From positions 2,170,001 to 2,234,000 of the forward strand of contig NZ_CP059467.1 in NCBI RefSeq assembly GCF_017894365.1: a stretch of 64,000 nucleotides of DNA, given 5' to 3'. The stretch is from Aromatoleum bremense (lineage in GTDB: Bacteria; Pseudomonadota; Gammaproteobacteria; Burkholderiales; Rhodocyclaceae). Positions 14,331 through 23,458 of this stretch are shown here, in pieces (positions within the stretch are counted from its first letter, which is position 1; each line of letters begins with the position of its first letter). A program made the translations under genes and the position numbers. The notes below the pieces were generated by a model that ran no database searches, was not told the origin of the DNA, and worked only from the letters and a program-made list of their open reading frames with translations.

Positions 14331-15311
14331 TCAGCAGCCGGAGAGACACTTCGCGTCGGCGTCGAACGTCATCGTCCGGCCGCTCAGCGGCACGCGCATC
14401 GGCACCGTCACGGCCTTGCCGAACTGCGCGGTGCGCGTCTCCGGCAGCAACTGGCCGTTCCGCGTCGCCGCCTCGTTGGCGTGCGACGCGATCACCGCGT
14501 TCGGCTTGACCATTTCGTTGATGACATAAGCCGCTTCGGCCGGGCCCGTCGTGAAGGTGCCGCCGATATTGATCACCGCGAGCTTCGCGTTGTAGAAGCG
14601 CCGCACGACGAGATCCTGCTCGGCGGTCACGCCGGTGTCGCCGGACAGGTACGCGACGAGGCTGTTCGAGAACTTCAGCACGTAGCCGCCGGGCGGGCCG
14701 ACGTAAGCGGTCAGTCCGGCGGCTTTCAGCGCTTCGGCGTGGCCGTCGTCGAGAAACGCCGGGTCGAGGCCGTTGCTGTGCACCGCCGGCACGCTGGCAA
14801 TGGCGACCCCGCCGACTTTTGCGCTGCCGCCGAAGCGCAGCAGCTGGACCTGCTTCGGGTCGCCGCCCGCCGCCTTGAGACGGGCCGCGAGGAAGCCGTG
14901 CATCTCGCCGCCGACGACCAGTTTCGCTTTCTTGCCGACGACGATGTTCACAGTGTTGGAATTCGGCGTCACCTTCACCGAGGCATCCGGTTTGCCGCAT
15001 TCTCCCGCGTTCGCCGCCGGCGTGTGGGCGTCGCCGAGATGGTCGCCATGCACATGCGTCAGCAGCACCGCGTCGATCTGCCCGAGGCGCGGGTCGTCTG
15101 CGCCGCGCACGGTGCGCCCGGGGTCGTAGAGGATGCGGGTACCGTCGGGGTCCTCGAAGACCATCGCGCGGTCGAGTGCGCAGAATTCGCCGTCGTGGCT
15201 TCCGAGCGGGGTGACCTTGACGGTTGCGCCCTCCGCAGCGGGCGTGGCCGCAGTGGCCGGCGCGGCTGCCGCGATTGCTGCGAACGCGAGCGCGAAAGCT
15301 GTCGTTTTCAT
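14331..15311 (-). CDS. secreted metallo-beta-lactamase-fold hydrolase
   Basis: 326 residues from ATG 15311, which has a GGAGGG ribosome site and starts the signal peptide MKTTAFALAFAAIAAAAPA. The longer open frame upstream has no such features. The MBL core is present: LLTHVHGDHLGDAH (HxHxDH), then SVPAVHSNG and YLSGDTGV as later metal ligands, and IASHANEAA near the end. The family includes UlaG-like hydrolases. The substrate is unknown. It is periplasmic and stands alone, with a degraded esterase fragment upstream. Confidence 0.9.
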   Translation of the reverse strand: MKTTAFALAFAAIAAAAPATAATPAAEGATVKVTPLGSHDGEFCALDRAMVFEDPDGTRILYDPGRTVRGADDPRLGQIDAVLLTHVHGDHLGDAHTPAANAGECGKPDASVKVTPNSNTVNIVVGKKAKLVVGGEMHGFLAARLKAAGGDPKQVQLLRFGGSAKVGGVAIASVPAVHSNGLDPAFLDDGHAEALKAAGLTAYVGPPGGYVLKFSNSLVAYLSGDTGVTAEQDLVVRRFYNAKLAVINIGGTFTTGPAEAAYVINEMVKPNAVIASHANEAATRNGQLLPETRTAQFGKAVTVPMRVPLSGRTMTFDADAKCLSGC

Positions 15312-15446
15312 TCTTTTCCCTCCGTGGGGGCGGCCGGCGGCGCGAGTCCGCACGGTCAGGCGCCGTCGACGCCGGAAAACCTTTCCGAAGCTTAGACCAC
15401 CGGCCGGCATCCAGCCCGCCGGGGCGGCGCAAGTGCGAACGGGGCG

Positions 15447-15590
15447 GAGGTCGCCGGCCTGTCGGCGGGGCGCGATGGCGCTGACGCTCGCGCTGCGCTA
15501 TCCGGCGCTTTTCGCCGCCGTCGGCACGCACTCCGGCGCCGTGCTGCACAGCGTGTCGTCGGCGCTGCAGGCCCGGGCGAGCGGCCTAAG
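15447..15590 (+). pseudogene. fragment of a PHB-depolymerase-type esterase
   Basis: Reading 15450-15469 gives VAGLSAG, and after a one-base shift AMALTLALRYPALFAAVGTH follows. Together they restore the G-x-S-x-G nucleophile elbow and next helix of the PHB depolymerase/esterase family. Neither the start nor the catalytic Asp/His part is present, so it is a dead relic about 140 bp long, overlapping the 3' end of the NapD-like gene on the other strand. Confidence 0.6.
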
Positions 15591-16080
15591 GAGCGTGGCG
15601 TTTTTCGGGGCGACGGTGCGGCGGGCCGTTCGCCGCGTCGACATGTTGGCGGTGGTACACCGGTGTGGCGCTCACCACGCCGGGGATTTCCCGTATCCAG
15701 CCGACCAGTCCCAGAGTGTCGGAGAAGCGCGTGCAGTCGCTGATCACGGCGAGCTTGCCCGCCGCCGGGTTGATCGTGCAGATGTCCAGCTCGGGCACCG
15801 CTGCGATTGCCCGGGCAACCTCCGCGGTCCGTTCGGGCTGCGTCTCGACGAGGATCCCCGGAACATGGGCCGGGGAATCGTCGGCAACCAGGGGTGAAGA
15901 ACCCTCCGCCGCGGAGCCGTATCGTGCGCCGAAGCTCCTGAAAAGGAAGTGGAGCGCGACCGGCAGCAACGCGAGCGCCGGGTCGACGACGATGCCGAGA
16001 AAAGCGCCCGCCAGCGCGAGAAGAATCAGGCGCGGGAGCTGATGCTGCCTCTTCCATCGGGAACTCGATCGTGCATCCAT
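15586..16080 (-). CDS. membrane-anchored NapD-like domain protein
   Basis: 164 residues. Residues about 17-50 form a hydrophobic segment (LPRLILLALAGAFLGIVVD then LLPVALHFLF), and residues about 73-145 read like NapD: GILVETQPERTAEVARAIAA, then ELDICTINPAAGKLAVISD, then IREIPGVVSATPVYH. NapD chaperones bind the Tat signal of the periplasmic nitrate reductase NapA and are normally small and soluble. Here the domain is attached to a membrane stretch and no napA lies in the window. The start could also be a little downstream. Family likeness was judged by eye. Confidence 0.65.
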   Translation of the reverse strand: MDARSSSRWKRQHQLPRLILLALAGAFLGIVVDPALALLPVALHFLFRSFGARYGSAAEGSSPLVADDSPAHVPGILVETQPERTAEVARAIAAVPELDICTINPAAGKLAVISDCTRFSDTLGLVGWIREIPGVVSATPVYHRQHVDAANGPPHRRPEKRHAP

Positions 16081-16395
16081 TGCTATTGCTCCAGAACAGG
16101 GCTTGCTGCACAGAAGCGGGAGCCATGTGGAGGATACAGCTTAATGGGTATTCGATATGTCAACAACAAGTAGATTCATTCAGTGACGGAATGCCGTTGA
16201 GAGTGCCTCGGGGCAGATCCACCAGCTGGAATCACGCTGCGGGGGAGTCAAAAAACCCTGTCGCCGGAGCTGCGCGGCGATAGCGGCATGCCTGCGCTTT
16301 TGCACTCCACATGCACTTTGATCGGCGCGCGCCCGCAGGATTCCTCAGCCCGCCGTTTCTTCGGCAGGTGGTTCCACGCCACCGCTGCGCAGGAT
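16081..16395. other. gene-free stretch
   Basis: 315 bp between the NapD-like gene start and the DUF488 stop, both on the minus strand. It is less GC-rich around 16130-16200. It must hold the NapD-like gene's promoter, but I see no clear -35/-10 pair, hairpin or reading frame with family features. Confidence 0.4.
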
Positions 16396-16794
16396 TCAGG
16401 AGCCGGCGGGATCCACCCGCGCGCCTTTTTCGGTCAGCAGCGCGCGAAGAATCGAGCGATGGCAGTGCGATTCGTCGGCGCAATAGCAGCCGACGGAAAA
16501 ATTCGCGTGGTGCGACAGGGCCGCGAGCACGTCGAGCGAGCGGCTGTTGTCCGGCGTCGCCATCTCGGCGCGGTAGTGCCTGGCGAAAGCCTGCCAGTCG
16601 GCGGATGTGCTGGCGTGTTGCGCCATCTTCATCGTCGCTACGCTCGGTGCGAGGTTCGGATACCAGACGTCGTACCAGTCGCGCGACGCGAACTCGGTTT
16701 TCCGCACGCCGCGCGGAGGCCGGCGCACGGTCCCGATGCGCAACCCTTCGTCTGCGGCTCGCGGCGTGCCGAGCCGCACGATACGAACGACCAT
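16396..16794 (-). CDS. DUF488 family protein
   Basis: 132 residues from ATG 16794, preceded by GAGGAGCAGTA. It shows the DUF488 pattern: IRIGTVRRPPRGV-like start (IVRLGTPRAADEGLRIGT), the YDVWYPNLAPS motif, WQAFARHYRAEM, and the C-terminal CYCADESHCHRSILRALL Cys/His segment. DUF488 proteins are small soluble proteins of unknown function, some with a metal-binding Cys pair. It follows the EcsC gene by 62 bp on the same strand, so they may be co-transcribed. Confidence 0.85.
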   Translation of the reverse strand: MVVRIVRLGTPRAADEGLRIGTVRRPPRGVRKTEFASRDWYDVWYPNLAPSVATMKMAQHASTSADWQAFARHYRAEMATPDNSRSLDVLAALSHHANFSVGCYCADESHCHRSILRALLTEKGARVDPAGS

Positions 16795-16856
16795 TACTGC
16801 TCCTCGCGTGTTGCCGCGGGAATATCCGCGGTGCCCGGCGCGGCCTGCGGCGAGCT

Positions 16857-17636
16857 TCACAGTTCCTTATAGACGAGCCTGACTTCGTCGGCACCATGCA
16901 CCCGTTCGAGGCGGCGCACGGTGAAGTGGCCGCGGGCCATGTCCTGGAAGTGGTCGATGAACAAAGTGTTGATCAGCGCCCCGCCGACCGCGCCAACGAC
17001 CGGTACGGCTTGTGCCGCGACTTTCTGCGACACGGTGATCGAAAAACGCGATGCGACCTGGGTGATGAGCTGCACGATCGCCGGCGCGCCGCGGGCGATC
17101 GCGCCCTGCTGCGTGGCGTATCGCGCCGCCTCGGAGACAGCTTTCGCCATCGCCGCGCGCGCCGCGAAGTATCCCGTCTCCGCGGCGTCGTCATGGCCGG
17201 ATTTCCCGCCCAGCGCCAGCACCTGGACGCACTGCAGGCGCGCTTCGGCCGAACCGAGGTCTTCGCCTTCGCTGCGCGCGATCTCGGCGATCGAGCGCAG
17301 CATGATCGTCGTCGACAGCGGCAGCTCGATCGCCAGCGCCGCGAGGCCGAATGCGCCGCCCGCCGCGCCGGTCGTCCCCACCGCGAGCTTGTGCCAGCGG
17401 TTCGACGTCGTCTCGGCCCGTTCGGGGTCCAGTGTGCGCAATGCGACGTCGAGCGCGGCCTCGATCGCCTTGCGCGTGGCGTTCATCACCGCCGCGTTCC
17501 AGCTCTTCGGCAGCATTCCGAAGCCGCGCTCGATCGGCGACCCGACGACGTCGCTGATGCGCGCGGCCAGCCCGGGGTTCTCGAGCAGCGCGCGCGCGCG
17601 GCGCAGGTCTTCGATGTCTGCAGCGGTCAGTCCCAT
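16857..17636 (-). CDS. EcsC family protein
   Basis: 259 residues with the EcsC arrangement: an N-terminal helical region (DIEDLRRARALLENPGLAAR), the GAAGGAFGLAALAIELPLST core, IARSEGEDL, and the C-terminal GAVGGALINTLFIDHFQDMA. EcsC proteins are membrane-associated and linked to protein secretion or ABC transporter function in Bacillus, but the bacterial role is unresolved. The two Gly/Ala-rich stretches may be amphipathic membrane-active helices. It is upstream of the DUF488 gene and divergent from the methylase. Confidence 0.85.
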   Translation of the reverse strand: MGLTAADIEDLRRARALLENPGLAARISDVVGSPIERGFGMLPKSWNAAVMNATRKAIEAALDVALRTLDPERAETTSNRWHKLAVGTTGAAGGAFGLAALAIELPLSTTIMLRSIAEIARSEGEDLGSAEARLQCVQVLALGGKSGHDDAAETGYFAARAAMAKAVSEAARYATQQGAIARGAPAIVQLITQVASRFSITVSQKVAAQAVPVVGAVGGALINTLFIDHFQDMARGHFTVRRLERVHGADEVRLVYKEL

Positions 17637-17846
17637 GCGTGGCTCCGGTATCGAACGTCAGAGGTGCGGCGGGGAAGACGGTTCCCTCCCGGACCTCCGC
17701 GCGGGCGCCGCGCGTTGCGTCGGTCTGCGCGGCGGTTTATCTTCGCAGGCTTTGCTGTTTCCCGATACGAGCCCGAGGATGCCGATGAAACCCGTGCAAC
17801 CACCCCGCCGCGGAAGCGTCCGCGCCGGCGCTGCGGACTGCCGCGC

Positions 17847-19076
17847 ATGAGCGTGCAGCTCGAACTCGGGCTGCGTGACGTCGCCGCGCTCGGCCAGGTG
17901 TTCACGCCGGAGCCGGTCGTGCAGGCGATGCTCGCGCTGCGGCGCAATCGCGGCCGCGTGCTCGAGCCGGCGTGCGGCGACGGCGCGTTCCTGCGCCACT
18001 TGCCCGGCGCAGTGGGCATCGAGTTCGACCGCGCGCATTGCCCGCCCGGCGCGCTGAACGAGGATTTCTTCGCCTATCCGGTCGTCGAGTGCTTCGACAC
18101 CATCATCGGCAATCCGCCCTACGTGCGCTTCCAGGACATTCCGCCGGCGACGCGACGGCTGCTGCACGCGGAACATTTCGACGGGCGCTCGAACCTGTAC
18201 CTGTTCTTCATCGAGAAGTGCGTGCGCCATCTTGCGCCGGGCGGCGAGCTGATCTTCATCACGCCGCGCGACTTCCTCAAGGGGACCTCCGCCGTGAAGC
18301 TCAACCGGCTGCTGTTCGCCGCCGGCACGATCACCGAGGCGATCGAACTGGGCGACGCGCGGGTGTTCGACGACGCGGTGCCGAACTGCCTGATCTGGCG
18401 CTTCGAGAAGGACTGCTTCGCGCGCGGCATGCGCTACGCGCAGATCGGTGTCGCCGACCGCCTTGCCGCGGCACTCGCCGCGCCGCGCTGGGAGGTTCGC
18501 CACCTGATCGAATGCGCCGGGCACCTGATGTTTGCGCGCGGCGACTATCCGCTGCGGCTGTCGGACGTCGCGTTCGTCAAGGTCGGCGCGGTGTCGGGCG
18601 CGGACGACCTGTATGCGGGCGCGGCGGGCGCGAACCGCGATTTCGTCTGCTCGGCGACGGTCAGGACCGGCGAGACGCGGCGCATGCTGTGGATCGCGCC
18701 GGGCGAACCGCCGCCGCCGGCGCTGCTCGCGCACAAGGCGCGGCTGATCGCGCGCCGCGTCCAGCCTTTCGACGAGTCGAACTGGTGGCACTGGGGGCGC
18801 GGCTACCATCAGTCGGAGCAGCCGCGGGTGTACATCAATGGCCGCACGCGCACGCCGCGGCCGTTCTTCCTGCACGAATGCCGCCATTACGACGGCGCGG
18901 TGCTGGCGGTTTTCCCGCGCCGCGCGGACATCGATATCGCCGCCTTCCGCGATGCGCTGAACGACGTCGACTGGGCCGATCTGGGCTTCGTCTGCGATGG
19001 CCGCTTCCTCTTTTCGCAGCGCAGCCTCGAGAACGCGCCGCTGCCGGAGCACTTCCGGGCCTTCGCCGCGGTCTGA
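17847..19076 (+). CDS. N6-adenine-specific DNA methyltransferase (Eco57I/TaqI-like), no partner nuclease seen
   Basis: 409 residues from ATG 17847. Motif I region is VLEPACGDGAFLRHLPG (about residues 36-52), and the catalytic NPPY is in TIIGNPPYVRFQD (about 88-100); this is a gamma-class N6-adenine methylase layout. An FITPRDFLKGTSAVKLN segment follows, and the C-terminal half (residues about 240-409) is probably the target recognition part. No restriction enzyme or specificity gene is nearby, so it may be an orphan or a bifunctional type IIG relic. The much longer open frame upstream is antisense to EcsC and was not used. Confidence 0.85.
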   Translation: MSVQLELGLRDVAALGQVFTPEPVVQAMLALRRNRGRVLEPACGDGAFLRHLPGAVGIEFDRAHCPPGALNEDFFAYPVVECFDTIIGNPPYVRFQDIPPATRRLLHAEHFDGRSNLYLFFIEKCVRHLAPGGELIFITPRDFLKGTSAVKLNRLLFAAGTITEAIELGDARVFDDAVPNCLIWRFEKDCFARGMRYAQIGVADRLAAALAAPRWEVRHLIECAGHLMFARGDYPLRLSDVAFVKVGAVSGADDLYAGAAGANRDFVCSATVRTGETRRMLWIAPGEPPPPALLAHKARLIARRVQPFDESNWWHWGRGYHQSEQPRVYINGRTRTPRPFFLHECRHYDGAVLAVFPRRADIDIAAFRDALNDVDWADLGFVCDGRFLFSQRSLENAPLPEHFRAFAAV

Positions 19077-19170
19077 GTGGTGTGGGAGCGCGCTACTCCG
19101 GCTGGTGTAATATTGGTTGCAATTCACTTGCCGCGGCACGTCCGCCTGCGGACTTTCCCGAGAAAATCTC

Positions 19171-20466
19171 ATGGTTCCTCATCTGACTACCGCGCTGACC
19201 GGCCCGCTTTTGGAACTGGAAAAGCGATTCCTCGACCACGCGACGGAAATCGAGCGCTGGATGCGCGTGCAGTGGCAGGACCACCTGCCGCCGTTCTACG
19301 GCTCGACGGATCTGCGCAACTCCGGTTTCAAGCTCGCGCCGGTGGACCTGAACCTGTTCCCGGGCGGCTTCAACAACCTCAACGACGCCTTCATGCCGCT
19401 GTGCGTGCAGGCGGCGCAGGCGGCGATCGAGCGCATCTGCCCCGATGCGCGGCAACTGCTGCTGATCCCGGAAAACCACACGCGCAACCAGTTCTACCTG
19501 CAGAACGTCGCCAAGCTGGTGTCGGTGCTGCAACTCACCGGGCTCGACGTGCGCCTCGGCTCGCTGCTGCCCGAGATCACTGCCCCGACGACGCTGGAGC
19601 TGGCGAACGGCAGCACGCTGACGCTCGAGCCGCTGGAACGGCGTGGCGCGCGCCTCGGCCTCGCCGATTTCGAGCCGTGCGCGGTGCTGCTGAACAACGA
19701 CCTGTCGGGCGGCGTGCCGCCGATCCTCAAGGGACTCGACGACCAGTGGCTGATCCCGCCGCTGCATGCGGGCTGGCACGTGCGCCGCAAGTCGATCCAC
19801 GCTGCCGTCTATGACCGCGTCGCGCGCGATTTCGCCGCAGTCATCGGCATCGACCCGTGGCGCATCAACCCCGAATTCGGCGTGTGCAGCCAGATCGACT
19901 TCCACGAACGCACCGGCGAGGAACGCCTTGCCGACGAGGTCGACGCGCTGCTCGCGCGCATCCGCGAGAAATACCGTGAATACGAAGTCACCGAGACGCC
20001 GTTCGTCGTCGTCAAGGCCGATGCCGGCACTTACGGCATGGGCGTCATGACGGTGCGGGACGCGTCCGAAGTGCGCGGCCTGAACCGCCGCCAGCGCAAC
20101 AAGATGAGCGTCGTCAAGGAAGGCCTCGAAGTGCACGAGGTCATCATCCAGGAAGGCGTGCATACTTTCGAGACCGTCGACGATGCGGTCGCCGAGCCGG
20201 TCGTCTACATGATGGACCACTACGTCGTGGGCGGCTTCTACCGCGTGCACACCGAGCGTGCGCGCGACGAGAACCTCAACGCGCCGGGCATGCACTTCAA
20301 GCCGCTGGCGTTCGAGACCTGCTGCTCGCTGCCCGACTGCCGCCAAGGCCCGGACGCGGCGCCGAACCGCTTCTACGCGTACGGCGTCGTCGCCCGGCTC
20401 GCGCTGCTCGCGGCCTCGATCGAGATCGAGGAAACGATGCCGGCCGAAGCCGAACTGGCGGCGTGA
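19171..20466 (+). CDS. gshA: glutamate-cysteine ligase, proteobacterial GshA_2 type
   Basis: 431 residues from ATG 19171. It lacks the E. coli GshA architecture and instead matches the second, unrelated glutamate-cysteine ligase family: GSTDLRNSGFKLAPVDLN (about 47-64), LNLFPGGFNNLNDAF, IPENHTRNQFYL, and VVVKADAGTYGMGVMTV. It makes gamma-glutamylcysteine, the first step of glutathione synthesis, in the cytosol. gshB starts directly at the next base after the stop. No obvious sigma-70 promoter was found in the 94-bp upstream gap. Confidence 0.95.
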   Translation: MVPHLTTALTGPLLELEKRFLDHATEIERWMRVQWQDHLPPFYGSTDLRNSGFKLAPVDLNLFPGGFNNLNDAFMPLCVQAAQAAIERICPDARQLLLIPENHTRNQFYLQNVAKLVSVLQLTGLDVRLGSLLPEITAPTTLELANGSTLTLEPLERRGARLGLADFEPCAVLLNNDLSGGVPPILKGLDDQWLIPPLHAGWHVRRKSIHAAVYDRVARDFAAVIGIDPWRINPEFGVCSQIDFHERTGEERLADEVDALLARIREKYREYEVTETPFVVVKADAGTYGMGVMTVRDASEVRGLNRRQRNKMSVVKEGLEVHEVIIQEGVHTFETVDDAVAEPVVYMMDHYVVGGFYRVHTERARDENLNAPGMHFKPLAFETCCSLPDCRQGPDAAPNRFYAYGVVARLALLAASIEIEETMPAEAELAA

Positions 20467-21477
20467 ATGAACCATCCCGATCGGATTCCCGGCGAGCGCC
20501 CGGCGCCTGAGCCCAAAGTGCGGCCGTCGCGCCCGCTGAACCTTGCCTTCATCCTCGACCCGCTGCACGGCCTCAAGGCCTACAAGGATTCGAGCATCGC
20601 GATGATGCGCGAGGCCGCGGCGCGCGGTCACCGCGTATCGGCGATCCAGCGCGAGGCGCTGACGTGGCGCGAGGGCGTGGTCGCCGCGCGCAGCCACGCG
20701 ATCCACACCCGTGCCGACGAGCGCGGCTGGTACGAAGCGGGCGACGAGGCGTCGCTGCCGCTCACCGCGTTCGACGCGGTCGTGATGCGCCAGGACCCGC
20801 CGTTCGACTTCGAATACATCGCCGCGTCGTGGCTGCTCGAACGCGCGGTGGCGGGCGGGGCGCGCGTGTTCAACGATCCGCGCGCGATCCGCGACCATTC
20901 GGAGAAGATCGCGATCACCGAATTCCCGCAGTTCACCGCGACGACGCTGGTCGCGCGCGACGCCGCCGATATCGACGCGTTCATCGACGAGCTCGGCGAC
21001 GTGATCCTCAAGCCGCTCGACGGCATGGGCGGCAGCCAGATTTTTCGCGTGACTGCTTCCGATCCGAACCGCAACGTCATCGTCGAGACGCTGACGCACG
21101 AAGGCGCGCGCACCATCATGGCGCAGCGCTTCCTGCCGGCGATCGCCGACGGCGACAAGCGGGTGCTGATCATCGGCGGCGAAGTCGTGCCCTATGCGCT
21201 CGCGCGCATTCCGAAACCCGGCGAGACGCGCGGCAACCTCGCCGCCGGCGGGCGCGGCGTGGCGATGCCGCTGACCGGCCGCGAGCGCGAGATCGCCGAA
21301 TTCCTTGCGCCGGTCCTGTGGCAGCGTGGCCTGATGGTCGTCGGCCTCGACGTCATCGGCGGCCACCTTACCGAGATCAACGTCACGAGCCCGACGTGCT
21401 TCGTCGAGATCGCCGCGCAGACCGGTTTCCCGGTCGCCGGGCTGTTCGTCGACAAGCTCGAACAGGCCTGCGCCTGA
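20467..21477 (+). CDS. gshB: glutathione synthetase
   Basis: 336 residues starting immediately after the gshA stop. ATP-grasp features are clear: FILDPLHGLKAYKDSSIAMM at the N-terminus, the VMRQDPPFDFEYI segment, FPQFTATTLVAR, DVILKPLDGMGGSQIFRV, and INVTSPTCFVEI near the end. It joins gamma-glutamylcysteine and glycine to form glutathione. The first 22 residues are a Pro/Arg-rich extension before the domain. Its TGA overlaps the apbE ATG, so gshA-gshB-apbE form one transcription unit. Confidence 0.96.
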   Translation: MNHPDRIPGERPAPEPKVRPSRPLNLAFILDPLHGLKAYKDSSIAMMREAAARGHRVSAIQREALTWREGVVAARSHAIHTRADERGWYEAGDEASLPLTAFDAVVMRQDPPFDFEYIAASWLLERAVAGGARVFNDPRAIRDHSEKIAITEFPQFTATTLVARDAADIDAFIDELGDVILKPLDGMGGSQIFRVTASDPNRNVIVETLTHEGARTIMAQRFLPAIADGDKRVLIIGGEVVPYALARIPKPGETRGNLAAGGRGVAMPLTGREREIAEFLAPVLWQRGLMVVGLDVIGGHLTEINVTSPTCFVEIAAQTGFPVAGLFVDKLEQACA

Positions 21478-22532
21478 TGCGCCGGTGGCACGCGCTTGGC
21501 CGCCTCGGCGCGGCTTGGGTCGCCCTGTGGTGCGTCGTGCTCCTCGGCGCGTGCACGCAGCCGCAGCTCTTCCACCAGGAAGCCTATGTGTTCGGCACGC
21601 GCGTCGATCTCACCGTATACGGCGAACCGCACGAGGCCGCGGCGGAGGCGATGGGCGCGGTGCTGCAGGAGTTCGACCGCCTGCACCGCGCCTACCACGC
21701 GTGGCAGCCTTCCGAACTGACGGCGCTGAACGAGGCCATCGCGCGCAGCGAGGCCGCTACGGTGTCCGACGAGCTCGCCGCGATGCTGACCGACGCGCAA
21801 CGCCTGTCGGCAGCCGGCGACGGGCTGTTCAACCCGGCGATGGGCGCGCTGATCGGCCTGTGGGGATTCCACGGCGACGAATTCGCGCCGCGCCTGCCCG
21901 ATGCGGCCGCGCTGGGCACGGTGCTCGAAGCGCGGCCGCGCATGTCGGACCTCGTCATCACCGGCAATCGCGTCGAGAGCCGCAATCCGGTCGTGCAGCT
22001 CGATCTGGGCGGTTACGCGAAAGGCTACGCACTCGACCGCGCAGTCGCGATCCTGCGCGACAAGGGCATCGACAACGCGCTCGTCAATATCGGCGGCAAT
22101 GTCATGGCGCTCGGCAAGAAAGGCGATGCGCCGTGGCGCCTCGGACTGCAGCATCCGCGCGAGCCGCAACCGCTCGCGACACTGCCACTGTACGACGGCG
22201 AGGCGATCGGGACGTCGGGCGACTATCAGCGCTATTTCGAACTCGAGGGGCGACGTTATTCGCATCTGCTCGATCCGCGCACCGGCATGCCCGCGACCGG
22301 CAGCCAGTCGCTGACGGTGCTGGTCACGCCGCGCGAGGACGCCGGCACGCTGTCGGACGCGGCGAGCAAGCCCGCCTTCATCGCTGGCGACGACTGGCGT
22401 GAATACACACGTCGCTACGACATCGACCACGCGTTGCGCGTCACCGCGGACGGCCGCATCGAAGTCACCCGTGCGCTGCGCGCCCGCCTCCAGTTCCCCT
22501 CCGGCACGCCGGAAGTCACCGTCGTCGATTAG
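21477..22532 (+). CDS. apbE: FAD:protein FMN transferase (lipoprotein)
   Basis: 351 residues. The signal sequence ends in the lipobox LLGAC (Cys26), so it is anchored in the membrane facing the periplasm. ApbE signatures follow: YVFGTRVDLTVYG, LDLGGYAKGYALDRAV, ALVNIGGNVMALG, GTSGDYQRYFE and YSHLLDPRTG. It attaches FMN covalently to Thr in RnfG, NqrC or NosR-type proteins, which suits a respiratory anaerobe, though none of these partners is in the window. The ATG overlaps the gshB stop by one base. Confidence 0.95.
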   Translation: MRRWHALGRLGAAWVALWCVVLLGACTQPQLFHQEAYVFGTRVDLTVYGEPHEAAAEAMGAVLQEFDRLHRAYHAWQPSELTALNEAIARSEAATVSDELAAMLTDAQRLSAAGDGLFNPAMGALIGLWGFHGDEFAPRLPDAAALGTVLEARPRMSDLVITGNRVESRNPVVQLDLGGYAKGYALDRAVAILRDKGIDNALVNIGGNVMALGKKGDAPWRLGLQHPREPQPLATLPLYDGEAIGTSGDYQRYFELEGRRYSHLLDPRTGMPATGSQSLTVLVTPREDAGTLSDAASKPAFIAGDDWREYTRRYDIDHALRVTADGRIEVTRALRARLQFPSGTPEVTVVD

Positions 22533-22539
22533 GTTGACC

Positions 22540-23436
22540 ATGCCCCCTCGCCCGCATCTAGATCGCTTTGCCATGGGATTGATGGTGCTGCTGTGCACCG
22601 TGTGGGGATTGCAGCAGGTCGCGATCAAGCTTGCCAACGCCGGCATTTCGCCAGTATGGCAGGCCGGGCTGCGCTCGCTCGGCGCAACGGCGCTGGTGTG
22701 GGCGTGGGCGAGCGCGCGCGGCGTGAAGCTGTGGTCGGCAGACGGTACGCTCGCGCCGGGCCTCATCGCCGGTCTGCTGTTCGCCGGCGAGTTCGCGCTG
22801 ATCTTCTGGGCGCTCGAATTCACGACCGCGTCGCGCGGCGTGATTTTCCTGTACACCGCGCCGTTCTTCGTCGCGCTCGGCGCGGTGTGGCTGCTGCCGC
22901 ACGAGCACATGCGCCGCGCGCAGTGGGCTGGCATGGCACTGGCGTTCGCCGGCGTGCTGGCGCTGTTCGGTGAAAGCCTGCTGCTGGCGTCCGGTCGCGC
23001 CTGGATCGGCGACCTGATGATGCTGCTCGCCGCGAGCATGTGGGCCGCGACGACGCTGACCGTCAAGGTCAGCCCGCTGATCCGCGTGCCGGCCGAAAAG
23101 ACGCTGCTGTATCAATTGGGCGTCTCGGCGCTGGTGCTGCCGCTGCTGTCGCTCGCGTTCGGCGAGCCCGGCGTGTTCGCGCCGACGGCGATGGTGTGGG
23201 CGAGCCTCGCATTCCAGACCGTTGTCGTCGCCGCCGCGAGCTACGTCGCATGGTTCTGGCTGATCAGCCAGTATCCGGCGACGCGCTTGTCGTCGTTCTC
23301 GTTCCTGACGCCGGTGATGGGCGTGCTCGCCGGCGGCATCCTGCTCGGCGAGGCGCTGACGCCGGCGGTGTTCGCCGCGCTCGCGCTCGTCGGCGCCGGC
23401 ATCTGGATCGCGAATCGCCCGTCGCCGGCGCGCTGA
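22540..23436 (+). CDS. EamA/DMT-superfamily permease
   Basis: 298 residues from ATG 22540, 7 bases after apbE. It has about ten hydrophobic helices in two EamA repeats, beginning MGLMVLLCTVWGLQQVAIKL and ending FAALALVGAGIWIAN. The LTPVMGVLAGGILLGE motif of the second repeat is intact. EamA proteins export amino acids or other metabolites; substrate unknown. Close spacing puts it at the end of the gsh-apbE unit. It is convergent with the LysR gene. Confidence 0.9.
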   Translation: MPPRPHLDRFAMGLMVLLCTVWGLQQVAIKLANAGISPVWQAGLRSLGATALVWAWASARGVKLWSADGTLAPGLIAGLLFAGEFALIFWALEFTTASRGVIFLYTAPFFVALGAVWLLPHEHMRRAQWAGMALAFAGVLALFGESLLLASGRAWIGDLMMLLAASMWAATTLTVKVSPLIRVPAEKTLLYQLGVSALVLPLLSLAFGEPGVFAPTAMVWASLAFQTVVVAAASYVAWFWLISQYPATRLSSFSFLTPVMGVLAGGILLGEALTPAVFAALALVGAGIWIANRPSPAR

Positions 23437-23458
23437 GCGCCACGCCTGCAGCGCGGCC

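Noticed and set aside
16311..17846. A longer N-terminus for the DNA methylase reaching to 16311
   Set aside because: That part is Arg-rich shadow antisense to EcsC and DUF488; motif I spacing fits the start at 17847.
19081..19170. TAATAT upstream of gshA as a -10 box
   Set aside because: No -35 match lies at the right distance.
19093..21366. A 757-codon minus-strand frame opposite gshA and gshB
   Set aside because: It is antisense to two certain genes and shows only the Arg/His/Ala-rich composition of shadow frames.
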